Source: Candidatus Dojkabacteria bacterium (GTDB lineage: Bacteria; Patescibacteriota; Dojkabacteria; SC72). Taken from it: a DNA stretch of 7,633 nucleotides. A model generated the notes under the pieces. The model was not told the origin of the DNA, did not search any database, and saw only the letters and a program-made list of their open reading frames with translations. The stretch covers positions 1 through 7,633 of the forward strand of contig JAAZIL010000020.1 of NCBI GenBank assembly GCA_012800885.1. Reading direction: 5' to 3'. Each line of letters begins with the position of its first letter. The first letter of the stretch is position 1. Positions 1 through 6,129 of this stretch are shown one piece after another. Position numbers and translations under genes: made by a program.

Positions 1-1181
1 ATTGAGAGAGAGAGCTCTGGACTCTGACCTTTGGTATATCTAGTTACGGCCTCAGTGAACAATCCGTGTTCCATAGAGGTTTTACGAATAATGTATCTGT
101 CAAAACAAGCACTCTCAATTATTATATTCTTAGTATTCATATCTATCTGCGTATCCATTCCCCCGATTACACCTCCAAGAGCAATTGGATTAGTACTATC
201 AGCAATAACTAGATTGCTACTGCTAAGTTGTATGATATCTCCATCTAAGGTATGTATCTTTTCACCATCTTTAGCAAGTCTTACAACTATATTTGCTTCT
301 CCATTACTGCCTGGGTCTCTCTTAACCACTTTGTCATAATCAAAAGCGTGTAGGGGTTGGCCAGTTAAGAGGGCAAGATAATTTGTAATATCTACAATGT
401 TATTCACAGGTTTAATTCCAGCACGAATTAGCAAGGATTTTAACCATACAGGAGAATTACTTACATGTACATTACGCATAGAGACACAGACATATCTTGG
501 ACAGAGATTAGCCGATTGATTCTTTACTTCTAAGGGTAACAACTCTTTCTCTGTTTTGTACAGGAGAGTATCTTCTGTATACCACTGAGGACTACTGAAA
601 GGTAATCCTTGTGCGGCAGAGATCTCTCTGGCTAAACCGATAATACCGAACAGGTCTCCTCTGTTTGTTAGTGCTTTGTTCTCAATATCTATTACTATGT
701 CATTTAGTTCGTAGTAATCAGCGAAGCTTACTCCTACAGGAGCTTCTGAATCTAGTACTAATACTCTATCTCCATCTGGCCCAATATTTAATTCTCTCTC
801 TGAGCAGAGCATCCCATTGGATAAGACACCTCTTACCTTTAAAGTTTTAATTTTAAGGGGTTCTAAGGTATTAAAAGTAGATGGTACTATGTATCCAGGC
901 TTAATATATGCTACTTTGTCCCCTACATTTAGCTTTTTATCTCCAGCTACCACCTGTATATTCTCTTCTTTATCAAGTGCAATCTGATATATTCCTAACT
1001 TATCAGCATTAGGATGTTCTTTTTTTGATATGATTTGAGTAACATACACTCCTTCATACATTACTGAAAGTTCAATTACTTCTTCTATTGCTCCTATCTT
1101 AGTGGATACTATATTTACAATATCTTCTATATCAGTATTACATTTACAAAACTTCTTTATACTATTAACTGGTAATTTCAT
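1..1181 (-). CDS. pheT: Phenylalanine--tRNA ligase beta subunit, N-terminal half (runs off the window)
   Basis: This is the start of the PheRS beta chain, which pairs with PheS in an (alpha-beta)2 enzyme that charges tRNA-Phe in the cytoplasm. I translated 393 codons from the ATG at 1181 down to the edge with no stop, about half of the usual ~800 residues. Residues about 40-155 form the EMAP/Trbp111-type tRNA-binding OB fold, shown by 'KKEHPNADKL' (53-62), 'QVVAGDKKLNVGDKVA' and 'KVRGVLSNGMLCSERELNIG'. Residues about 215-390 are the B3/4 domain that in this family edits mischarged Tyr-tRNA-Phe; 'QPLHAFDYDKV' (275-285), 'HTLDGD' and 'LGGVIGG' are recognisable. The B5, synthetase-like core and anticodon-binding FDX-ACB domains must lie beyond the left edge. 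The pheS stop and this ATG are one base apart (TAAGATG), so translation is probably coupled to pheS. No Shine-Dalgarno motif is seen. Confidence 0.97.
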   Translation of the reverse strand, partial: MKLPVNSIKKFCKCNTDIEDIVNIVSTKIGAIEEVIELSVMYEGVYVTQIISKKEHPNADKLGIYQIALDKEENIQVVAGDKKLNVGDKVAYIKPGYIVPSTFNTLEPLKIKTLKVRGVLSNGMLCSERELNIGPDGDRVLVLDSEAPVGVSFADYYELNDIVIDIENKALTNRGDLFGIIGLAREISAAQGLPFSSPQWYTEDTLLYKTEKELLPLEVKNQSANLCPRYVCVSMRNVHVSNSPVWLKSLLIRAGIKPVNNIVDITNYLALLTGQPLHAFDYDKVVKRDPGSNGEANIVVRLAKDGEKIHTLDGDIIQLSSSNLVIADSTNPIALGGVIGGMDTQIDMNTKNIIIESACFDRYIIRKTSMEHGLFTEAVTRYTKGQSPELSLS

Positions 1182-1182
1182 C

Positions 1183-2211
1183 TTAGAATTGGTTTAAGAA
1201 CTTAATATCTCCTTCTCTCAGCTTCCTAATATCTCCGATTCCTCTCCTTATTGCAGTTAACCTATCTATACCGACTCCCCATGCAAAACCAGTATATTTT
1301 TTAGGGTCAATACCACCAGAGGTTAAAACATTGGGATGAATCATACCGCAACCCATTAATTCTATCCATCCAATGTATCCACAAGTACTACACCCTTTTT
1401 TGTCACAGAAAGGGCAACTTATTATAAATTCTATATCTGGTTCTGTGAATGGAAAGAAAGCTGGTTGCATTTTAATATCCAACTCTTTACCTAGATATTC
1501 TTGTAAGTACTCTTTAATAGTTGCTAACATATTAGCAACAGAGATATCTCTATCTACATATATTCCTTCTATCTGATAGAAAGTATGTTCATGACTGGCA
1601 TCAGTAGCCTCATGCCTAAAACATCTCCCAGGGAGTACTACCCTTATTGGTGGGGGTCCAAATTTTCTTAGTGCCCTATTCTGCATTGTAGATGTATGAG
1701 CAGGTAAAACTAACCCATCATCAGTCCAGAATGTATCATACATATCTCTAGCAGGGTGTCCTTTAGGGAAGTTCAAACTCTCAAACATATGAAAGTCATC
1801 ATCTATCTGTCTACTCTCTAGAATATCAAATCCCATTTTTTGGAATATCTCTAGAATAGATCCTATCTCTTGCATTAAGACGTGAGAGCTCCCTTTCATA
1901 TCAAGGATTCTAGGTTTCTTCTGTTGAGAAGTATTTAGATCAAACGGTGCTGTTGGATCAATCTTCTCCACTACTGAAGTATCAGTATCTCTCTGAGTAT
2001 TATTTGACAGAGCATTTTCAACTCTCTGTTTAATACTATTAACCTCTTGACCATATTCTTTTCTTTCTGAAGAAGGAATATTCTTAATATCTGTAAAAAG
2101 AGAGGGTAATATACCATTTTTGGAGAGATATTTTTTTCTTAACTCTGATACAGAGAGTGAGTTAATATCTTTATCTAGATTCTTAATTATATTTTCTAAA
2201 CTGTGTGTCAT
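1183..2211 (-). CDS. pheS: Phenylalanine--tRNA ligase alpha subunit
   Basis: This is the catalytic alpha subunit of class II PheRS, which activates phenylalanine with ATP and transfers it to tRNA-Phe. It is complete at 342 residues, slightly longer than the E. coli protein (about 327). Residues 1-85 are a charged helical, coiled-coil-like arm that in the family contacts tRNA. The catalytic domain shows 'HTSTMQ' (172-177), a motif-2 region 'GRCFRHEATDASHEHTFYQ' (195-213), 'FFPFTEP' (252-258), and motif 3 'GFAWGVGIDRL' (308-318) with the motif-3 arginine at R317. A four-cysteine knuckle (C266, C269, C274, C277) sits just before 'GWIELMGCGMIHPNVL' and could bind zinc; many other bacterial PheS proteins lack it. 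The gene follows a strong terminator, so it is probably transcribed with pheT from its own promoter. The ATG at 2211 has no Shine-Dalgarno motif upstream (the preceding bases read TCTCTCTGT). Confidence 0.98.
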   Translation of the reverse strand: MTHSLENIIKNLDKDINSLSVSELRKKYLSKNGILPSLFTDIKNIPSSERKEYGQEVNSIKQRVENALSNNTQRDTDTSVVEKIDPTAPFDLNTSQQKKPRILDMKGSSHVLMQEIGSILEIFQKMGFDILESRQIDDDFHMFESLNFPKGHPARDMYDTFWTDDGLVLPAHTSTMQNRALRKFGPPPIRVVLPGRCFRHEATDASHEHTFYQIEGIYVDRDISVANMLATIKEYLQEYLGKELDIKMQPAFFPFTEPDIEFIISCPFCDKKGCSTCGYIGWIELMGCGMIHPNVLTSGGIDPKKYTGFAWGVGIDRLTAIRRGIGDIRKLREGDIKFLNQF

Positions 2212-2236
2212 ACAGAGAGATTATTAGTTATTAAAA

Positions 2237-2276
2237 AGTATACAACATAATATTTTTTATATTAAGTATTTAACAA
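2237..2276 (-). promoter_or_regulatory. Candidate promoter(s) for pheS-pheT
   Basis: Two overlapping sigma-70-like arrangements can be read on the minus strand between the terminator and pheS. One is TTAATA (2260-2265), a 17-base spacer and TATACT (2237-2242). The other is TTGTTA (2271-2276), an 18-base spacer and TATTAT (2247-2252), with its -35 box touching the terminator U-tract. The first would start transcription near 2230, giving a leader of only about 20 bases. The region is very AT-rich, so chance matches are likely; the main support is that genes downstream of a terminator need a promoter. Confidence 0.35.
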
Positions 2277-2301
2277 AAAAGACTCTTTGTAGAGTCTTTT
2301 T
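2275..2301 (-). terminator. Rho-independent terminator after rplT
   Basis: On the minus strand a perfect GACTCT/AGAGTC stem (2291-2296 and 2281-2286) with a 4-base ACAA loop is extended by an A-tract on the 5' side and a run of six T on the 3' side, giving about 11 paired positions and a U-tract. It begins 18 bases beyond the rplT stop. It should end the thrS-infC-rpmI-rplT transcript and separate it from pheS-pheT. The A/T flanks make it nearly symmetrical, but no converging gene on the plus strand would need it. Confidence 0.9.
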
Positions 2302-2319
2302 AATATGTAAAATATGACT

Positions 2320-2658
2320 CTACAAGTACTTTACGAGAAAGGTAAAAATGTCAGGATTATTAACTGCAATATCAGCTAATACTTTCCTATTAAGAAGTAT
2401 ATTCTTTGTCTTTAGTCCATGAATAAAGTCCTTGTACTTAATATCATTCTGTTTACATGCGGCATTTATCCTCTGTATCCAGATATTTTTAAATTGCGAA
2501 TGTCTTCTTCTTCTATGAGCATATGAATACTGTCCTGCATGAAGATATGCCTCTTTAGAAACCTTATACAGTTTCCCTTTAGTCATTCTATACCCTTTGG
2601 TTTTAGATAGTATCTTTTTATGCCTTCTTTTTCTTACAGTACCACCTTTTACTCTCAT
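2320..2658 (-). CDS. rplT: Large-subunit ribosomal protein bL20
   Basis: This is bL20, an early-binding 23S rRNA protein needed for assembly of the 50S subunit. I choose the ATG at 2658 (112 residues, 'MRVKGGTVRKRRHKKIL') because it lines up with the family start 'MARVKRG...RRHKKVL'. An in-frame ATG at 2682 would add eight unrelated residues and overlap rpmI by 14 bases. Family landmarks are 'HKKILSKTKGYR', 'HAGQYSYAHRRRRHSQFKNIWIQRIN' seen as a basic helical stretch followed by the globular domain, 'FIHGLK' and 'NRKVLADIAV'. The length matches the family (E. coli 118). It lies 10 bases after rpmI and ends with TAG just before the terminator. In E. coli and Bacillus bL20 or its mRNA leader controls this operon; I see no recognisable L20-binding pseudoknot here. 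No Shine-Dalgarno motif is seen. Confidence 0.97.
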   Translation of the reverse strand: MRVKGGTVRKRRHKKILSKTKGYRMTKGKLYKVSKEAYLHAGQYSYAHRRRRHSQFKNIWIQRINAACKQNDIKYKDFIHGLKTKNILLNRKVLADIAVNNPDIFTFLVKYL

Positions 2659-2668
2659 GATTAGGATT

Positions 2669-2881
2669 TTATAAATTAACAATTATTTTCTTCAGTGATT
2701 TTTCAGTAGCAGGATATACAGGAGCCTTGTTCCGTTGTCTCCTCTTTTCTCTACTTGATTTCTTGGTTCTCAGATGCCCTTGCTTACTCTGTTTATACAT
2801 CATCTTGCTTTTTTTATTACCCTTTGGGTTGGACATCTTTACTCTCTTTACTGCTGTTTTGTTTGTTTTCTGTTTTGCCAT
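2669..2881 (-). CDS. rpmI: Large-subunit ribosomal protein bL35
   Basis: This is the small basic 50S protein bL35 (70 residues; 65 in E. coli). The start 'MAKQKTNKTAVKRVK' matches the family pattern 'MPKMKT..GAAKRFK', and the central 'GHLRTKKSSREKRRQRNK' (35-52) matches the conserved 'RHLLTKKSSKRKRRLR' core. The canonical N-terminus fixes the ATG at 2881, which lies inside the 3' end of infC: the first 21 codons are shared with infC in a different frame. Order and spacing (infC overlapping, rplT 10 bases on) fit the usual infC-rpmI-rplT operon. No Shine-Dalgarno motif precedes the ATG (TTTTAAGCAAG), so initiation may depend on ribosomes already translating infC. Confidence 0.96.
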   Translation of the reverse strand: MAKQKTNKTAVKRVKMSNPKGNKKSKMMYKQSKQGHLRTKKSSREKRRQRNKAPVYPATEKSLKKIIVNL

Positions 2882-3401
2882 CTTGCTTAAAAGTAAGTGT
2901 TATATAGTTATTTTCAATCTTAGGTTCGGGTTCGATAGTACTATATCCATCGAAATTAGTCAATATTTTCTCAAAAACTTCTTTCATTTGTTCTCTTGGT
3001 TGTCTACCTCTTCTTGTTACCGTTATTTTAACTGGGTGTCCTTTCTGTAAGAATTCTTTAGCCCTTCTTACTCTTGTATCAATATCTCCTTGTTCTATTA
3101 CTACACTAAAACGAAACTCTTTCAAATCCTTGTTTTTTGTAGCTTTGCTCTTCCTTGTTTTCTTCTTCTGTTCATAGACATATTTAGAGTAGTCCATTAT
3201 CTTGCAAACAGGAGGGTTAGTATTAGGACTAACCTCTACTAAATCTAAACCTTCCTCTCTTGCTTTCTCCAGTGCCTTGTATGTATCAACCTCTCCCATA
3301 CTCTTTCCTTCACTATCAATTACCAATACTCTCGGTAATCTAATCCTTTCATTTACTCTTGTATGAAAGCCCTTGTTCCTTTGATTGTATTTTGAGTCCA
3401 T
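2817..3401 (-). CDS. infC: Translation initiation factor IF-3
   Basis: IF-3 binds the 30S subunit, prevents premature joining of 50S and checks start-codon and initiator-tRNA pairing. The 194-residue product has the N-domain (about 15-80: 'VNERIRLPRVLVIDSEG', 'GLDLVEVSPNTNPPVCKIMDYSKY'), a lysine-rich linker (79-93) and the C-domain (about 92-172: 'KEFRFSV', 'RAKEFLQKGHPVKITVTRRGR', 'EQMKEVFEKI'). The last roughly 21 residues ('DGKTENKQNSSKESKDVQPKG' region) are a hydrophilic tail beyond the normal IF3 end and are exactly the part that overlaps rpmI. The start used is ATG at 3401, 27 bases after thrS; an in-frame ATT lies three codons upstream (3408-3410), notable because infC in E. coli starts with AUU, but nothing else favours it. 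No Shine-Dalgarno motif is seen. Confidence 0.97.
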   Translation of the reverse strand: MDSKYNQRNKGFHTRVNERIRLPRVLVIDSEGKSMGEVDTYKALEKAREEGLDLVEVSPNTNPPVCKIMDYSKYVYEQKKKTRKSKATKNKDLKEFRFSVVIEQGDIDTRVRRAKEFLQKGHPVKITVTRRGRQPREQMKEVFEKILTNFDGYSTIEPEPKIENNYITLTFKQDGKTENKQNSSKESKDVQPKG

Positions 3402-3428
3402 ATATTTAATATATGATTCTTAATTTAA

Positions 3429-5186
3429 TTATGTTTTCTTTAACCTTATCTCTTCTTTGAGATAATCTAAGAATTCCTGTTTTTTCATTAATCCTATCTC
3501 TTTGTTTAATCTAGATCTAACAGAGACAGTATCAGTTTCAACCTCTTTGTCACCAAGAATAACTAAATACGGTATCTTTAATTTCTCTGCATCTCTAATT
3601 TTAGATTGCATACTCTTACTTCTATCATCTAACTTTACTCTAATATCACTACTTTTTAGTAATTCAAATACCTCTGTTGCATACTTTTTATGTTTATCAG
3701 AGATAGGTATTACTGTGACTTGGTCTGGTGCTAACCAGAGAGGGAAGTCACCGCTATGATGTTCAATTAAGAATGCAAAGAATCGTTCAAATGATCCAAT
3801 TAATGCTCTATGTATAACATACGGCTGTTTCTCCTGGCCATCTTCATCAATATATGTTATGTCAAACTTCTCTGGGAAGTTAAAGTCTAATTGTAATGTA
3901 GATATGGAATCTTCTTTTCCATAAATATTTATTGCTTGAACATCAATTTTTGGACCGTAAAATGCAGCATCTCCTGGCATCTCTTCAAATTCCAGTTTTC
4001 TGTCTTGTAGAACCTTTCTTAAGACACTCTCTGCGAATTCCCACTTCTCTACGTCTCCTGAGTACTTCTTAGAATCTCTCTCCCAATCTGCCAGTGAGAG
4101 TCTAAATTTGTATTTAGTAAATCCTACATCTTTGTAAAAGATATCAAGAAGATCTAAAGTCTCATTGAGGACATCTTCCAATTGTTCTGAAGTACAGAAT
4201 AGATGGGCATCGTTCTGAGTAAAACCTCTTACTCTTTGAAGACCGTGTAACTCTCCAGATTTTTCGAATCTATAGACAGTTCCAAACTCTCCAAGTTTAA
4301 ATGGTAAATCTCTGTAACTTCTAGGCTCCAATTTATACACCATCATACCTGCAGGACAGTTCATTGGTTTTAAGTAGTAATTCTCATCATCAACTTTTAT
4401 TGGGGCATACATAGAGTCTTTGTAAAACTCTAAGTGTCCAGACATTCTAAATACATCTTCTTTGTATATATTTGGACTAAATATATGTTGGTATCCATGA
4501 TTTCTTTCTAGAACTAACATGTAGTCTTCTAAAATTCTTCGAATAACATATCCTCTAGGTAGCCATATTGGGAGGCCTTGCCCTATTTCAGGGATAATAG
4601 CAAAAAGCTTTAGTTGTTTACCTAACTTCCTGTGATTATACTTCTCTGCATCTTCAAGCTTTTGTAAATAATCTTTTAATTCTTCTTTAGTTTCAAATGC
4701 AGTACCGTATATTCTTGTTAACATTTTTTTAGTTTCATCTCCTCTCCAGTACGCACCAGCAGTTCTTAGGAGTTTAAAGGGACCTATTTGCCCAGTATTC
4801 TCAATATGTGGTCCTCTACATAGATCAACAAATTCATTATCACCTGATACATAGAAACTAGTTTCTTTATCAGGAATCTCTTCAAGTAATTCTAATTTAT
4901 ACTCCTGTCCAATGTCTCTTAAGTACTTAATTGCATCACTTCGTTTCATAAGGAGTTGTTTAATCTGTAGTTTTCTTTTAACAATCTTTCTCATCTCCTC
5001 CTCAATACCTTTTAGATCCTTCTCTTCAAGAGGTTGAGGTAGGTCAAAGTCATAGTAGAAACCATCTTCTATTGCAGGTCCTATCCCTAATTTAGCTTCA
5101 GGATAGAGCTTTAGTACAGCATGAGCCAATATATGTGATGCAGAGTGTCTCATCTTCTCTAATTTATTCTCTTGTTCGTTTTCCAT
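3429..5186 (-). CDS. thrS: Threonine--tRNA ligase lacking the N-terminal TGS domain
   Basis: This class II synthetase charges tRNA-Thr. At 585 residues it is about 60 shorter than E. coli ThrRS (642) because it begins directly at the editing domain. The N2/SAD editing domain (about 8-180) keeps the full deacylation site, H14-x3-H18 and C123-x3-H127 ('CRGPH'), so it should still remove Ser from tRNA-Thr. The catalytic core (about 190-485) has motif 2 ('RFEKSGELHGLQRVRGF', 306-322) and motif 3 ('HRALIGSFERF', 459-469), and the threonine-selecting zinc ligands are C277 ('MNCPAG'), H328 ('NDAH') and H459. The C-terminal 100 residues are the anticodon-binding domain ('IRVKLDDRSKSMQSKIRDAE', 'VILGDKEV'). 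It heads the thrS-infC-rpmI-rplT unit after a 169-base gap that holds a candidate promoter. No upstream in-frame coding for a TGS domain is evident in that gap. Confidence 0.98.
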   Translation of the reverse strand: MENEQENKLEKMRHSASHILAHAVLKLYPEAKLGIGPAIEDGFYYDFDLPQPLEEKDLKGIEEEMRKIVKRKLQIKQLLMKRSDAIKYLRDIGQEYKLELLEEIPDKETSFYVSGDNEFVDLCRGPHIENTGQIGPFKLLRTAGAYWRGDETKKMLTRIYGTAFETKEELKDYLQKLEDAEKYNHRKLGKQLKLFAIIPEIGQGLPIWLPRGYVIRRILEDYMLVLERNHGYQHIFSPNIYKEDVFRMSGHLEFYKDSMYAPIKVDDENYYLKPMNCPAGMMVYKLEPRSYRDLPFKLGEFGTVYRFEKSGELHGLQRVRGFTQNDAHLFCTSEQLEDVLNETLDLLDIFYKDVGFTKYKFRLSLADWERDSKKYSGDVEKWEFAESVLRKVLQDRKLEFEEMPGDAAFYGPKIDVQAINIYGKEDSISTLQLDFNFPEKFDITYIDEDGQEKQPYVIHRALIGSFERFFAFLIEHHSGDFPLWLAPDQVTVIPISDKHKKYATEVFELLKSSDIRVKLDDRSKSMQSKIRDAEKLKIPYLVILGDKEVETDTVSVRSRLNKEIGLMKKQEFLDYLKEEIRLKKT

Positions 5187-5241
5187 AATACAGTATTACA
5201 ATTAAAAATTTATCAATGGGAAAATATCTCCAGAAAGGGTT

Positions 5242-5260
5242 AGACATTAGAATGATGTCT
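5242..5260 (-). promoter_or_regulatory. Small hairpin in the thrS leader
   Basis: An AGACAT/ATGTCT inverted repeat with a 7-base loop lies about 56 bases upstream of the thrS ATG. On the minus strand its 5' arm overlaps an ACATCA segment (5253-5258) that could instead pair with TGATGT at 5309-5314, near the candidate transcription start. There is no U-tract, so it is not a terminator. Six-base matches are weak evidence; a role in thrS control is only a possibility. Confidence 0.2.
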
Positions 5261-5320
5261 GATATACAACTTTAGTAATTTTTGCTTTGTTAACACCAGT
5301 TATCTTGTACATCACAGACT

Positions 5321-5349
5321 ATTTTATATTCTTTTATGAAAATAAGCAA
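5321..5349 (-). promoter_or_regulatory. Candidate promoter for the thrS-infC-rpmI-rplT unit
   Basis: On the minus strand TTGCTT (5344-5349) and TAAAAT (5321-5326) are separated by 17 bases, giving 3 of 6 and 5 of 6 matches to the sigma-70 boxes. It lies just past the rsmD stop and would yield a thrS leader of about 128 bases. The whole 169-base gap between rsmD and thrS is AT-rich and contains no RNA gene or T-box core sequence that I can recognise. Confidence 0.35.
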
Positions 5350-5355
5350 TAACTA

Positions 5356-6087
5356 TTATTTAACTATATAGAAAGATATAGAGTTTAGTCCAAAATTGTA
5401 AGACTCTACTCTCTTAATATATTCTAATTGTAGAGTATCTATTGGATACCTTCTGGGGTGCTTTATAATAATTGCCCCTTTAAATTGTTTCTTGCTACTC
5501 TCTTTAACACCAGGCAATAGTTTAGAAGTTTCATTTATTGTTAATTCCATTTTTTTAATCTTCTTAGTATTGTAGAGTTTGTATGGAGGATCAAAGAAGA
5601 TAATATCGTAAGTTTTATCAGATTGTTTTGTTTTTAGTAGAAAGTCCTCTACTTTTGATTTTACAACTTCTGCTTCTGGAAGGAAGCCTGTATGAGCTAT
5701 ATTCCTTCTTAGTATAATATCTGCTTGTCTTGATGCATCTACAAAAGTTGCCTCTTTTGCTCCTCTGGATAGTGCTTCTAATCCGAAAGAACCTGAACCT
5801 GCATAGAGATCGAGTACAGTTTTATTCGATATGTCTTCTTTCAAGAGATTGAATATAGTTACTTTCATTCTATCTGTTAGTGGTCTTGTTTTAGGTGGTA
5901 CATCTATTTTAAAGTTTTTTGCTTTTCCACCAGTAATTCTTACAGATGTATATATAGTTGGTTCTTTGTAATGGAGTCTCTCTTTAAGAAATTTCTCTTC
6001 TCTTTCTTCATATTCTTGCCAACTATCAATTCTAAACTTCTTTTTCTCTTTTCTTAATTTTTTAGCAGAATCGTATTTTAAGCTCAT
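5356..6087 (-). CDS. rsmD: 16S rRNA (guanine(966)-N(2))-methyltransferase, RsmD family, with N-terminal extension
   Basis: This Rossmann-fold AdoMet enzyme is assigned to the RsmD family, which methylates G966 of 16S rRNA in the 30S head near the P site. After residue 45 the family pattern is clear: 'VRITGGKAKNFKI' (49-61), 'TRPLTDRMKVTIFNLL' (67-82), AdoMet motif I 'VLDLYAGSGSFGLEALSRGA' (91-110), an acidic residue after strand 2 (D117) and the catalytic 'FFDPPY' (164-169). At 243 residues it exceeds E. coli RsmD (198). The excess is mostly a 45-residue N-terminal segment rich in Lys, Glu and Arg, for example 'KKLRKEKKKFR', probably a charged helix and perhaps RNA-binding. The C-terminal third, with 'IKHPRR', is more divergent. 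It lies 42 bases after the repeat protein; a perfect TATAAT ends 7 bases before its ATG, so its mRNA may be leaderless. I am sure of the family and moderately sure of the exact target. Confidence 0.9.
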   Translation of the reverse strand: MSLKYDSAKKLRKEKKKFRIDSWQEYEEREEKFLKERLHYKEPTIYTSVRITGGKAKNFKIDVPPKTRPLTDRMKVTIFNLLKEDISNKTVLDLYAGSGSFGLEALSRGAKEATFVDASRQADIILRRNIAHTGFLPEAEVVKSKVEDFLLKTKQSDKTYDIIFFDPPYKLYNTKKIKKMELTINETSKLLPGVKESSKKQFKGAIIIKHPRRYPIDTLQLEYIKRVESYNFGLNSISFYIVK

Positions 6088-6094
6088 AATAGCT

Positions 6095-6100
6095 ATTATA
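6095..6100 (-). promoter_or_regulatory. Candidate -10 box (TATAAT) of rsmD, implying a leaderless start
   Basis: The minus strand reads TATAAT, seven bases, then the rsmD ATG. Transcription usually starts about seven bases after the -10 box, which would put the first mRNA base at or next to the start codon. The -35 position (17 bases upstream, TACCTA) is a poor match, so the promoter is tentative. Confidence 0.4.
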
Positions 6101-6129
6101 CAGAGTAATTAGGGTTTTAGGTATTGTTA

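Noticed and set aside
1..18. GAGAGAGAGA dinucleotide run as a phase-variable microsatellite
   Set aside because: It is short, lies inside pheT, an essential gene, and simply encodes alternating Leu and Ser codons.
31..850. Plus-strand open frames at 31-339 and 665-850
   Set aside because: They lie antisense to the clear pheT reading frame and their products resemble nothing; conservation is entirely on the minus strand.
2231..2248. pheM-like leader peptide (ATG TTG TAT ACT TTT TAA) upstream of pheS
   Set aside because: It has only five codons with one Phe, and the terminator lies upstream of it, not downstream as attenuation needs.
2659..2682. Longer rplT start at 2682
   Set aside because: The eight extra residues are not part of bL20, and the family N-terminus begins at the ATG at 2658.
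2727..3050. Plus-strand frame of 107 codons rich in Phe, Leu and Cys
   Set aside because: It is the antisense shadow of infC and rpmI; Lys-rich genes give Phe/Leu-rich complements that mimic membrane proteins.
5288..5295. Perfect palindrome TGTTAACA as an operator
   Set aside because: It is eight bases in AT-rich DNA, does not extend outward and is not repeated elsewhere in the gap.
5187..5355. T-box riboswitch upstream of thrS
   Set aside because: I could not find the conserved T-box sequence or a terminator/antiterminator pair.
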